This document shows, piece after piece, positions 7,532 to 14,632 of a stretch of 23,103 nucleotides of DNA. A program made the position numbers and the translations under genes. Source of the stretch: Candidatus Adiutrix sp. (lineage in GTDB: Bacteria > Desulfobacterota > Desulfarculia > Adiutricales > Adiutricaceae); the NCBI GenBank assembly GCA_031285975.1, contig JAITVE010000294.1, positions 1 through 23,103 on the forward strand. Reading direction: 5' to 3'. Each line of letters opens with the position of its first letter. Within the stretch, counting starts at the first letter, position 1. Below the pieces are notes generated by a model, which worked only from the letters and a program-made list of their open reading frames with translations, was not told where the DNA came from and did not search any database.

Positions 7532-8086
7532 TTAAATTGTCGCCAGCGACTCTATCATTATACTCAGGTTGGTGGATTTATACCAGCCAGCCAGGAAATC
7601 TTTCCAGGGGATGATCTGCTGGTGGATGGCGCAGGAATTGAGCACCGGGCCGTCCGGGGTGTAGCCCACCACCACGGCGTATTGCCCGCGCAGGATGGGC
7701 GGCGCGTCCCGATCCAGGCGCACGATGAAGGGCTTGTGGGCTTTCACGGCCTCCACAAGCTGCTCGGGCGCGCCGCTGAAAATCTCGGCGGATAAACCCT
7801 CGCGGCGGGCCCAGACGGCCATGGACTGGGCTGTGGGCCGCTCCTGGTTCAGGGCCATGGCGGCCTCTTCGGCGGTGGTGGGCCGCCCGCCGTAGGTCAT
7901 CACCGAGGCCAGGGCGGAGGGGCCGCAGAGCCCGGCTTCATCCGAATAAAAGGGCACCTGGAGAATGAGGCGGCTCTCAACGGGATTGACGAACGGCGCG
8001 GGCCGGGCCATGGGGCAGCCGCTCGCCGCCATAACCGCCAGCAATAACACCGCCCCCGGCAGCAGCCGCAAAAAATTTCTTTTCAT
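7532..8086 (-). CDS. C39-like cysteine peptidase-fold lipoprotein, possibly inactive
   Basis: The 184-residue protein has a lipoprotein signal ending A-S-G-C (Cys24). It then resembles the papain-like C39/C39-like domain: V-P-F-Y-S-D-E, then A-G-L-C-G-P-S-A-L-A-S-V with the nucleophile Cys54, and A-V-V-V-G-Y near 137-142. In active members the residue just before the V-V-V-G-Y strand is His (G-H-Y); here it is Gln135 (R-G-Q-Y-A). Asn150 may stand for the third catalytic residue. A periplasmic or outer-membrane-anchored binding protein is therefore as likely as a protease. It is preceded by a candidate -10 and a 14-bp palindrome and may have its own promoter within the run. The domain call is moderately sure; activity is not. 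Confidence 0.75.
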   Translation of the reverse strand: MKRNFLRLLPGAVLLLAVMAASGCPMARPAPFVNPVESRLILQVPFYSDEAGLCGPSALASVMTYGGRPTTAEEAAMALNQERPTAQSMAVWARREGLSAEIFSGAPEQLVEAVKAHKPFIVRLDRDAPPILRGQYAVVVGYTPDGPVLNSCAIHQQIIPWKDFLAGWYKSTNLSIMIESLATI

Positions 8087-8108
8087 GATTCCCCTCCCCC
8101 GTCTTGTC

Positions 8109-8142
8109 TACTCGGCCGAGTAAACCGGCACGACATAGTATA
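8109..8142 (-). promoter_or_regulatory. -10 box and 14-bp perfect palindrome upstream of the C39-like gene
   Basis: On the minus strand TATACT lies at 8142-8137 with a poor -35. A perfect palindrome TACTCGGCCGAGTA covers 8109-8122, about 8-21 bases past the likely transcription start, a position suited to an operator. GGGGGAGGGG follows before the ATG at 8086. No cognate regulator is identified. Confidence 0.4.
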
Positions 8143-8147
8143 AAAAT

Positions 8148-8840
8148 TTAGTTCAGGCCGGAACCGACATGGTAGCAAATTTTGTGGATAATCAGCAAGG
8201 CGCCGGATTCGAATTCCAGTTCGGCCTCCGGCGCCAGAAACTCGTTGCTCAGGCCTCGGGAAAACCCGGCCTTGAGGGTTTCCCCGGCTAGGGGATAGCG
8301 GCAGCCGCTCAGGGTAATGCCGTGCACATCTTCCCCCAGCGGGAGCAGCGAGAGGGTATCCCCCGGCGCGCCCGCCAGGCTCAGGCGGGCGGGGCCGGAA
8401 ATGACGAAAAAATCCCAGGCCCCGTGGCGGAAGCGGATGGACTCGCTGCCCCAGCCCGCCGCGCGGGGGAGAAAGAGGTTCCCGAGGGTCATGTCCCAGC
8501 GGCCGCCGAGGGCCCCCAGCACCACGATGGACTCGTAGCCGCGCCGCCGGGCCAGCATGAGGGCCAGTTCGAAATCAATCTCGTCCTTCTGGGCCGGGTG
8601 GCGGCTCACTTCCGCGCCCAGGGCCACCAGTTGGGCCATGAGTTCCGGGTCGAGGGAATCGAAATCCCCCACCAGGCAGTGCACCGGCCAGCCCAGTTCG
8701 GCCGGGTGCCGCCCCCCGCCGTCGGCGGCGATGACCAGGTCGTCGGGCTCGGGCCGGGCGGGCCAGTCGTGCCCCGGCTTTTCAAAATCCCCGTTCAAAA
8801 AGATGTAGGCCTTGGGAGCCTGTTTGTTCGATACATTCAT
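8148..8840 (-). CDS. thiN: Thiamine pyrophosphokinase
   Basis: The start at 8840 (230 residues) is preceded by AAGGA and lies 10 bases after the stop of the YihY gene. Family signatures are I-A-A-D-G-G, L-V-G-D-F-D-S, K-D-E-I-D-F-E-L-A-L and G-A-L-G-G-R-W-D near the middle, then a C-terminal thiamine-binding beta domain. The enzyme transfers pyrophosphate from ATP to thiamine to make the active cofactor in the cytosol. One oddity is G-G-R-W-D-M-T-L-G-N, where the usual motif has D-H. Whether the Met costs activity is unknown. No thiamine riboswitch is evident nearby. Confidence 0.9.
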   Translation of the reverse strand: MNVSNKQAPKAYIFLNGDFEKPGHDWPARPEPDDLVIAADGGGRHPAELGWPVHCLVGDFDSLDPELMAQLVALGAEVSRHPAQKDEIDFELALMLARRRGYESIVVLGALGGRWDMTLGNLFLPRAAGWGSESIRFRHGAWDFFVISGPARLSLAGAPGDTLSLLPLGEDVHGITLSGCRYPLAGETLKAGFSRGLSNEFLAPEAELEFESGALLIIHKICYHVGSGLN

Positions 8841-8850
8841 GCGTCCATCC

Positions 8851-10038
8851 TTAGCCAATCTCAATGAAGCCGTTTTCCAGGGCTTGAACCAAAAATTCGT
8901 CGGTAATCAGTTCCGGGCCCCGGGCCGGGAGAAAGGAGGGGCCGTCGTCCATCGGGCCGGAGATGCGCACCAAAAGGTGGGCCAAAAGCAGGCGGTTCAC
9001 CACGCTCCCCAGCGACGGCAGGGGGCTCTGGGTGGCCAGGGTCAGCTGCTTGAAGCTGGTGGCCCCGCCGCCGGATTCGGCCTGGTAATTCCTCACCACC
9101 TCGGCCATGACGGCGCGGGCCAAGTCCACGGTGTTGCGCCAGGTGGCCGGGGTCACCAGGCTGAAAAAGCCGTGGCTCCCGGCGAAAAAGTCGTAAAAGC
9201 GGCGGGTCAGTTCCCCCCCGCCGAGAACGATGAGCCAGGAGGAATACAGGGCGATGAGGCACAGGGGCACGGCCGCGAAACCGGCGTAAATGGCGCTGTA
9301 GCTGGACAGGGCGAACATGATGCTGAGGTAGAAGGTCAAAAAGAGCTGCACCACCAGGCTGGCGACAAACCCCCCCAGGAGCCGCTCGCGCCAGCGCACC
9401 AGCCCCCGGCTGAAATAGGCGTAGGCCCAGCTGAGCACCAGCCACAGAATGACGTAGGGCGACAGGATGATGAAAATGGAGATGAAGGAACTGGGGTCAA
9501 GGCCCAGGGGAATCTCCCAGGTTTCGGCGGCCAGGCCCGTGAGGTAGATTTTGATGGTCAGGGCGGCCATGAGCACCAGGGGCACAATGACCATGACCGT
9601 GAAATAATCCATCACCCGGTGGATGGGCCGCCGGGGGGGGTGGTAGCCGAAAATGCGGCCGAAAATGTCCTCCAAAAGGGCCAGCAAGCGGTAGCAGGCC
9701 CAAAAAATCACCCCCAAGGCCACGAAGGCCACGATGCCGCCGGAGAAGTTGGCAATGAGGTTTTCCGTAAAGCCTTTAATCATGGCGATGATTTGATAGA
9801 CCACGTCCTGGTACTGCTCGTCCAAACCGCCGAAGGTGCGGTCGGCCCAGCCGTCGATGGTGCTGTACAAATCCGCGTCCAGCCCAAAGCTTTTGGCCAC
9901 GGAAAAGCAGAGGGCCAGGAAGGGCACCAGCCCCAGGATGCAGTAATAGGACAGCGCGGCGGCCTGCACGGGCCAGCGGATGACCCCGGCCTTGTCCAGC
10001 TTGTCGTACATGTCGTCCAGGCGGTCGATAAAATTCAC
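8851..10038 (-). CDS. YihY/BrkB family inner-membrane protein
   Basis: This 395-residue protein has several hydrophobic segments, including Y-Y-C-I-L-G-L-V-P-F-L-A-L near 30-42, a segment near 100-125, another near 140-165, and two more in the middle third. The G-L-V-P-F-L-A-L start and the spacing of helices fit the YihY/BrkB family, once misannotated as ribonuclease BN. The hydrophilic C-terminal ~110 residues could be cytoplasmic. The start is GTG at 10038 and overlaps the stop of the NtrX-like gene by 4 bases (GTGA), with GGGAGGG upstream, so translation is coupled to the regulator. The function of the family is unsettled; transport or envelope roles have been proposed. Confidence 0.87.
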   Translation of the reverse strand: MNFIDRLDDMYDKLDKAGVIRWPVQAAALSYYCILGLVPFLALCFSVAKSFGLDADLYSTIDGWADRTFGGLDEQYQDVVYQIIAMIKGFTENLIANFSGGIVAFVALGVIFWACYRLLALLEDIFGRIFGYHPPRRPIHRVMDYFTVMVIVPLVLMAALTIKIYLTGLAAETWEIPLGLDPSSFISIFIILSPYVILWLVLSWAYAYFSRGLVRWRERLLGGFVASLVVQLFLTFYLSIMFALSSYSAIYAGFAAVPLCLIALYSSWLIVLGGGELTRRFYDFFAGSHGFFSLVTPATWRNTVDLARAVMAEVVRNYQAESGGGATSFKQLTLATQSPLPSLGSVVNRLLLAHLLVRISGPMDDGPSFLPARGPELITDEFLVQALENGFIEIG

Positions 10039-11399
10039 GGTTTGCCCTCCCTCACGCCCAGGGCTTTGAGCTTTTTGTGGAGGCTGGTGCGGTCAAGGCC
10101 GATGGCCTCGGCGGTCTGGGTGATGTTGTGGTCGTGGGCTTCCAATTGATGTTGCAGGTAGAGCCGCTCGAACTCATCCTTCGCCTCGCGGTAGGGCTGG
10201 TTCATATAACCGGCGGCCTCGCCTTTGGCCTGAACCGCGTGGGCGGCGGGGCCGGAAGGGTCGCGGTCGATGGTTCCCCCAGGGGTCATGATGGCCAGCC
10301 GCTCCACGGTGTTTTTGAGCTCGCGGATGTTGCCCGGCCAGGGGCGGCGGGTGAGGTCGTCCATCAGGCCGCTGGAAATGCTTTTGGCCCCCAGGTTGTT
10401 ATTCAGGGCGTAGCTGTTCAGGAACTCGGCGGCCAGAAGGGGAATGTCTTCCCGCCGCTCCCTGAGGGGCGGCACGCGCAGGGGCACCACGTTGAGGCGG
10501 TAGTACAAATCCTGACGGAAATTGCCGCGCTCTATTTCTTCCTCTAAATTTTTGTTGCTGGCCGCGATGATGCGCACGTCCACGCTGATGGTCTTCACCC
10601 CGCCGACCCGCTCGAATTTCTGCTCCTGCAAAATGCGCAGCACTTTGGCCTGGGTTTTCAGGCTCATGTCGCCGATTTCGTCCAGGAACAGGGTGGAGTT
10701 GTTGGCCTGGTCAAAGCGGCCCTGCTTGCGGGCCGAGGCCCCGGTGAAGGCCCCCTTTTCGTGGCCGAAGAGTTCGCTCTCCACCAGTTCCTCGGGGATG
10801 GCCGCGCAGTTCACTTCCACCATGGGCCGGTCGGCCCGCTGGGAAAGCTGGTGGATGGTGCGGGCGGCCAGTTCCTTGCCCACCCCGTTTTCCCCGGTGA
10901 TGAGCACCGAGGCCGGGGTGGGGGCCACGGCCTCAATGGTGCGCAAGAGCTCCCGCATGGCCGGGCTGGTTCCCAGCATGGAAGCGCTCTGGCCGGGGCG
11001 GGTTTTGAGAATTTGGTTCTCGGCGGAGAGGCGGCGGAAATTGAGGGCCCGGGCCACGGTTAACAGCAGTTTATCGGCGGACAGGGGCTTTTCAATATAG
11101 TCGAAAGCCCCCATTTTCACGGCCTTGACCGCGGTTTCAATGTTGCCGTGGCCGGAAATGACCACCACCGGCAGATGGGGATATTCTTCTTTGATGTGGG
11201 CCAGCACGTCGAAGCCCTGCTCGGCATTCTGCATCCACAAATCCAGAATCACCGCTTCGGGGGCCGATTCGTCGATGCGCTCCAGGGCCTCAGGGCCGGA
11301 GGAAGCCTGGGCCACCAGGTAGCCCTCGTCCCCCAGCAAACCGCCCACGGTCAGCCGGATATCCCGTTCGTCGTCCACTATTAAGATGGTGTCGGTCAT
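10035..11399 (-). CDS. NtrX/NtrC-type sigma-54-dependent response regulator
   Basis: The 454-residue protein has three domains. The receiver (about 1-120) has the acidic pair Asp10/Glu11, the phosphorylation site Asp53 and Lys104. The AAA+ domain (about 140-380) has Walker A G-E-N-G-V-G-K-E at 169-176, the sigma-54-contacting G-A-F-T-G-A at 216-221, Walker B L-F-L-D-E at 237-241, and the R-F-R/Y-Y-R-L-N region. The C-terminal Fis-type helix-turn-helix is I-T-Q-T-A-E-A-I-G-L-D-R-T-S-L. It therefore should activate sigma-54 promoters when phosphorylated. The order and sequence feel closest to NtrX, but the NtrY-type kinase that usually precedes ntrX is absent; rimI is upstream instead. It is tightly coupled to the YihY gene. 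Confidence 0.93.
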   Translation of the reverse strand: MTDTILIVDDERDIRLTVGGLLGDEGYLVAQASSGPEALERIDESAPEAVILDLWMQNAEQGFDVLAHIKEEYPHLPVVVISGHGNIETAVKAVKMGAFDYIEKPLSADKLLLTVARALNFRRLSAENQILKTRPGQSASMLGTSPAMRELLRTIEAVAPTPASVLITGENGVGKELAARTIHQLSQRADRPMVEVNCAAIPEELVESELFGHEKGAFTGASARKQGRFDQANNSTLFLDEIGDMSLKTQAKVLRILQEQKFERVGGVKTISVDVRIIAASNKNLEEEIERGNFRQDLYYRLNVVPLRVPPLRERREDIPLLAAEFLNSYALNNNLGAKSISSGLMDDLTRRPWPGNIRELKNTVERLAIMTPGGTIDRDPSGPAAHAVQAKGEAAGYMNQPYREAKDEFERLYLQHQLEAHDHNITQTAEAIGLDRTSLHKKLKALGVREGKP

Positions 11400-11409
11400 A
11401 GTCTATATA

Positions 11410-11910
11410 TCAGTTCCGCTTGGGCAGTTCGAGGGTCATCAGGCAGGCGTCTTCGCCGTCCTCGTAATAGGCGGGCCGCCGCCCGGTCACCTTGAAGCCG
11501 CGTGATTCATACAGGGCGATGGCGGGCGTGTTGCTGGGCCGGGCCTCCAGATAATAGCTGGTGACCCCGGCCCGCTGGCCCACGGTCATCATGGCCGTCA
11601 TGAGCCGCCCGGCCAGGCCCAGCCGCCGGTATTGCGGCTCCACAGCCAGGTTCAGCAAATGAATTTCCGGGGCGATGACCCAGAAAAAGCAGTGGGCGGC
11701 CAACTCCCCCCCCCGCTTTAAACCCATGGGCAGGGTAACCCGGCGGTTAAACTCGCCCAGGAAATTGTCCACCGTCCAGGGCTGGGGATAAGAGGCCTTT
11801 TCCAGGCGCATCACCCCCGGCAGGTCGTGGGCGGTGAGGCGCACCAGGTCGAAATTCTCGGCGGTGAGCCCCTGCGCCCGGCTCTCTGTCTGTGGCCCGT
11901 TCCCGCTCAT
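11410..11910 (-). CDS. rimI: Ribosomal-protein-alanine N-acetyltransferase-like GNAT protein (RimI type)
   Basis: The 166-residue protein has a GNAT fold. Its A-V-E-P-Q-Y-R-R-L-G-L-A-G-R-L-M carries the acetyl-CoA-binding R/Q-x-x-G-x-G/A motif. The L-E-A-R-P-S-N-T-P-A-I-A-L-Y-E-S-R-G-F stretch and the C-terminal V-T-G-R-R-P-A-Y-Y-E-D-G-E-D-A are typical of RimI (compare G-R-R-x-x-Y-Y). RimI acetylates the N-terminus of ribosomal protein S18 and can act more broadly. The ATG overlaps the stop of the PTS IIC gene by 4 bases (ATGA). The link to the PTS genes looks positional rather than functional. It could also be another N-alpha-acetyltransferase. Confidence 0.85.
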   Translation of the reverse strand: MSGNGPQTESRAQGLTAENFDLVRLTAHDLPGVMRLEKASYPQPWTVDNFLGEFNRRVTLPMGLKRGGELAAHCFFWVIAPEIHLLNLAVEPQYRRLGLAGRLMTAMMTVGQRAGVTSYYLEARPSNTPAIALYESRGFKVTGRRPAYYEDGEDACLMTLELPKRN

Positions 11911-12620
11911 TTGACGGCGCTTAAAACCAGCAGGCCCACCAGCAGCCCGGCGAAATAAATCATGACGTTTTTAGATTCCAGGGAACCCACCGCCATGCCC
12001 AGAAGCCCCAAAAAAGGGATGAAGGTGAACAGGAAGCCCAGATTCACAAAGACGATGCCCGCAGCCGCCGCCCAGCGGGCCATCAGGCCCAGAAGCTGGC
12101 TGTTCACCGCCACCGCCACGGTGATGGCCACAAGGGAGAAGGCCAGGGCCCACCACAGCCCGGCCAGGTTGCGCCGGAACAGGCGGGGTTCGCGCCCGGC
12201 TTCCAAATCCGCCCGAATGGCGGCCAGCCGCCGGGGGGCCAGGCCCCGGCAGGCCTTGTCGATGAGCGTGAAGGCCTGGGCCCAGAGCGGCACCGTTAAA
12301 AAGGAGAGCACCAGCCCGGCCTCGGTCTGGAAGGCCCCGGCCTGCGGCCCAAAGCCGCTGCCCACCCAGGCGATGAAAGCCGCCGCCACAGCCGGGCCCG
12401 CGTGGGGAATGAGCTGCCCGCCCAGGGGGATGGCCGCCAGCCACAGAAGCTCCACCGACAGGCCCATCCAGGTGCCGTAAAAAGTCTGGCCGGTGAGGGC
12501 CCCGATGAGAAAGCCCACCATCAGCGGCCGCCCCACCATGAAGGGCCCGACCACATTCCGGTCGAGACAGAGCAGCGCGCCGACCAGAATCGGCCCCATG
12601 ACGGAGGCGGACAACAGCAT
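11907..12620 (-). CDS. Mannose-type PTS membrane component IIC
   Basis: The 237-residue integral membrane protein matches the mannose/fructose/sorbose IIC family. It starts with a hydrophobic segment, then D-R-N-V-V-G-P-F-M-V-G-R-P-L, G-A-L-T-G-Q-T-F-Y-G-T-W-M-G-L-S-V-E-L-L-W and a conserved I-P-L-G-G-Q-L-I-P stretch, and ends in strongly hydrophobic helices. IIC normally needs IID to form the sugar channel; no IID gene is present here. The gene starts 27 bases after the IIB stop, with G/A-rich GAGAGAAAAG before the ATG, and overlaps rimI by 4 bases. Similar partial mannose-type systems occur in other deltaproteobacteria. Confidence 0.88.
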   Translation of the reverse strand: MLLSASVMGPILVGALLCLDRNVVGPFMVGRPLMVGFLIGALTGQTFYGTWMGLSVELLWLAAIPLGGQLIPHAGPAVAAAFIAWVGSGFGPQAGAFQTEAGLVLSFLTVPLWAQAFTLIDKACRGLAPRRLAAIRADLEAGREPRLFRRNLAGLWWALAFSLVAITVAVAVNSQLLGLMARWAAAAGIVFVNLGFLFTFIPFLGLLGMAVGSLESKNVMIYFAGLLVGLLVLSAVK

Positions 12621-12647
12621 TACTTTTCTCTCGCAACCTTCATCATA

Positions 12648-13130
12648 TTACGGTTTCCAGGCAACCGCTTTTTCGGCGGGCACGGCCTGCACCTGCACTT
12701 CCAGGCCCAGGCCCGACAGTTCCGCCAAACCCGCCACATCACGGTCGCTGACGTAAAAGGCGTCGGTCAGCCGCCGCCCGCCGCCCAGGCCGCCCGGCCG
12801 CGCGGCCTGGTTGCCAAGGTTCAGCCGGGTGAGGCGCAAGCCGCCCCGCACCGCTTCCATCACCCCGTCAATATCCTTAAAAATCACCAGCACCCGGCGG
12901 GAGGCCCACTCGCCCCCGGCCAACAGATCAGCCAGCCCGGCGGGGGCCACAAAACGGGTCTCCGTCACCTCCGGGGGCAGGCCCATGGTCATGACCTTCT
13001 GCACCCAGGGGTCGTCCGCCGCGTCGCTGTCCCCCACCACCACCGCGTCGATGGACAAATGGGGCACCCAGGCAACGGCGATTTGGCCGTGGATCAATTT
13101 CTGATCGACTCGCGTCCACACCAAGGTCAC
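12648..13130 (-). CDS. Mannose-type PTS component IIB
   Basis: The 160-residue cytosolic protein begins W-T-R-V-D-Q-K-L-I-H-G-Q-I, the active-site block of mannose-family IIB proteins; His14 is the expected phosphoryl acceptor from IIA. I-D-A-V-V-V-G-D-S-D and V-L-V-I-F-K-D also fit. The start is GTG at 13130, with GGAGG nine bases upstream; an ATG within that spacer runs straight to a stop. The gene sits 49 bases after the IIA stop. Confidence 0.92.
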   Translation of the reverse strand: MTLVWTRVDQKLIHGQIAVAWVPHLSIDAVVVGDSDAADDPWVQKVMTMGLPPEVTETRFVAPAGLADLLAGGEWASRRVLVIFKDIDGVMEAVRGGLRLTRLNLGNQAARPGGLGGGRRLTDAFYVSDRDVAGLAELSGLGLEVQVQAVPAEKAVAWKP

Positions 13131-13179
13131 AAAACCATACCTCCGGCGCGCCCGTCCGCTATGCCTTCCGGGCGGGCCA

Positions 13180-13581
13180 TCACTTGCCGCCCATAATTTC
13201 GCTGGCCACAGTGATGCTTTTGTGCCCGGCCTCGCCCACGGCCTGGGCCGCCTCCGCCAGGGCCATCTTGCCGCGAAGCTGAATGGCCTTGATGAACATG
13301 GGGAGGTTGACCCCGGTGACCACCTCCACCTTGCCCTCGCTCAAAAACGATAAACCCACGTTGGAGGGCGTGCCGCCGAACATGTCGGTGAGGAGCAGCA
13401 CCCCGGCCCCCTGGCTGACGCTTTTGATGGCCTGCTCAATGGCCTGGAGGATGGAGTCCGGCCCCTGCCCGCTGTCCACGGAGACCGTGGCGCAGCCGTC
13501 CAGGCTCCCGCCGATGAACTCGGCGGTTTTGATTATTTCCCGGCCCAGCTGGCCGTGGGTGACGATAACAATGCCGATCAT
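13180..13581 (-). CDS. Mannose-type PTS component IIA
   Basis: The 133-residue protein starts with I-G-I-V-I-V-T-H-G-Q-L-G, in which His9 is the expected phosphorylation site receiving phosphate from HPr. The L-L-T-D-M-F-G-G-T-P-S-N-V motif is characteristic of mannose-type IIA. HPr and Enzyme I are not in the window. With IIB and IIC it forms an incomplete PTS that may act in regulation as much as in sugar uptake. An AGAGG lies about 12 bases before the ATG. The leader here and before IIB share a near-identical GAGGTAYGGTTTT, probably from duplication or chance. Confidence 0.93.
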   Translation of the reverse strand: MIGIVIVTHGQLGREIIKTAEFIGGSLDGCATVSVDSGQGPDSILQAIEQAIKSVSQGAGVLLLTDMFGGTPSNVGLSFLSEGKVEVVTGVNLPMFIKAIQLRGKMALAEAAQAVGEAGHKSITVASEIMGGK

Positions 13582-13634
13582 CAGAAAACCGTACCTCTAT
13601 ATCATTATTTCGCCCGGCAAAGCCGCTCTCCGGC

Positions 13635-13693
13635 TAGAGCGCAAGCAATTGAAAAGTCCGGCTCTGCCGGCTTTTCAATTGCTTGATGCTCTA
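13635..13693. repeat. 59-bp palindromic repeat with TAGAGC/GCTCTA ends
   Basis: The element runs from TAGAGC at 13635-13640 to GCTCTA at 13688-13693. Inside, AAGCAATTGAAAAG at 13643 pairs with CTTTTCAATTGCTT ending at 13684, and CCGGC pairs with GCCGG around a TCT loop, with one bulged T. The right end supplies the TAG stop of rapZ. It may terminate or process the mRNA between rapZ and the PTS genes. A relative lies at 18790-18893. Confidence 0.75.
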
Positions 13694-14596
13694 AATTATA
13701 TCCCGGTGCCTGAGTTGCACCGCCCCGTCGTAAACCTGCTTCAAAGCCATCCACAAAAACCCGGCCACGGCCACGCTGCGGTGCTGCCCGCCGGTGCAGC
13801 CCACCGCGATGGTCAGGTAGGCCTTCCCTTCTTTCTGGTAGAGCGGCAAGAGATAGGCCAACAGGGTGATGTAGCGGTCCAGAAAGCCGGTGATTTCCGG
13901 CGCGGCCAGCACATAGTCTATAACCGCCTGGTCGCGCCCGTCAAGGTTTCTCAGTTCATCCACATAAAAGGGGTTGGGCAGGAAGCGCACGTCCACCATC
14001 AGGTCGGCCTCGGGCGGCAAGCCGTTTTTGAAGCCGAAGGAGACGATGTCCACCGCCATGGGCCGCCCCTCCCCGGCCTGGCTGAACCGATCCATAATCA
14101 GTTCGCGCAGGGTTGAGGTTTTCAGCGAACTGGTGTCCATCACCTCGTCGGCGGCCCGGCGCAGGGGCGTCAGGTGCTCCCGCTCCGCCCGGATGGCCGA
14201 GAGCAGCCCCCCGTGGGGGGCCAAATGGTGCGGCCGCCGCGTCTCTGAAAAGCGCTTCACCAGCACGCTTTCCCCGGCCTCGACGAACAGGAGCCGCAGC
14301 TCGTAGCCCATCTCGCGCACGCTTTTGAAGATGGCCTCAAAATTGTCCACCAGCTCCGGCTCCCGCGCGTCCATGCCCACGGCCAGGCGGAGCCCCGGCG
14401 GGGCCTCGCCCGGCTGGGGCGGCGGCAAGGCCCCGCCCTCTTTGCGAATGGCTAAGAATTTGGGCAAAAGCGCGGCCGGCAGGTTGTCGATGGTCAGATA
14501 GCCGATATCTTCCAGGGCTTTCAAAACCGTGGACTTGCCCGAGCCGGACAGGCCGGAGACCACCACCAGGCGGCCGCAGGGTTGCGGAGTCGTCAT
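13691..14596 (-). CDS. rapZ: RapZ family RNase adapter / nucleotide-binding protein
   Basis: The 301-residue protein has Walker A G-L-S-G-S-G-K-S at 15-22, then V-L-K-A-L-E-D-I-G-Y with D-N-L-P just after, as in the RapZ/YvcJ family. The C-terminal half contains the conserved F-G-F-K-N-G-L-P, V-D-V-R-F-L-P-N-P-F-Y and A-V-G-C-T-G-G-Q-H-R-S-V stretches. In E. coli RapZ binds the sRNA GlmZ and guides RNase E to control amino-sugar synthesis; in other bacteria it may do different work. GAGG lies seven bases before the ATG. It follows hpf after only 36 bases, with no ptsN between them as in many Proteobacteria. Its stop codon lies inside a palindromic repeat. Confidence 0.95.
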   Translation of the reverse strand: MTTPQPCGRLVVVSGLSGSGKSTVLKALEDIGYLTIDNLPAALLPKFLAIRKEGGALPPPQPGEAPPGLRLAVGMDAREPELVDNFEAIFKSVREMGYELRLLFVEAGESVLVKRFSETRRPHHLAPHGGLLSAIRAEREHLTPLRRAADEVMDTSSLKTSTLRELIMDRFSQAGEGRPMAVDIVSFGFKNGLPPEADLMVDVRFLPNPFYVDELRNLDGRDQAVIDYVLAAPEITGFLDRYITLLAYLLPLYQKEGKAYLTIAVGCTGGQHRSVAVAGFLWMALKQVYDGAVQLRHRDII

Positions 14597-14632
14597 GAGG
14601 GAACCTCTAATGAACTCGCTGAGTGTCGCTCA

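Noticed and set aside
8812..10149. Long plus-strand open frame opposite the YihY gene
   Set aside because: The product is a Gly/Gln/His-rich shadow without domain features, and the opposite strand encodes a normal membrane protein.
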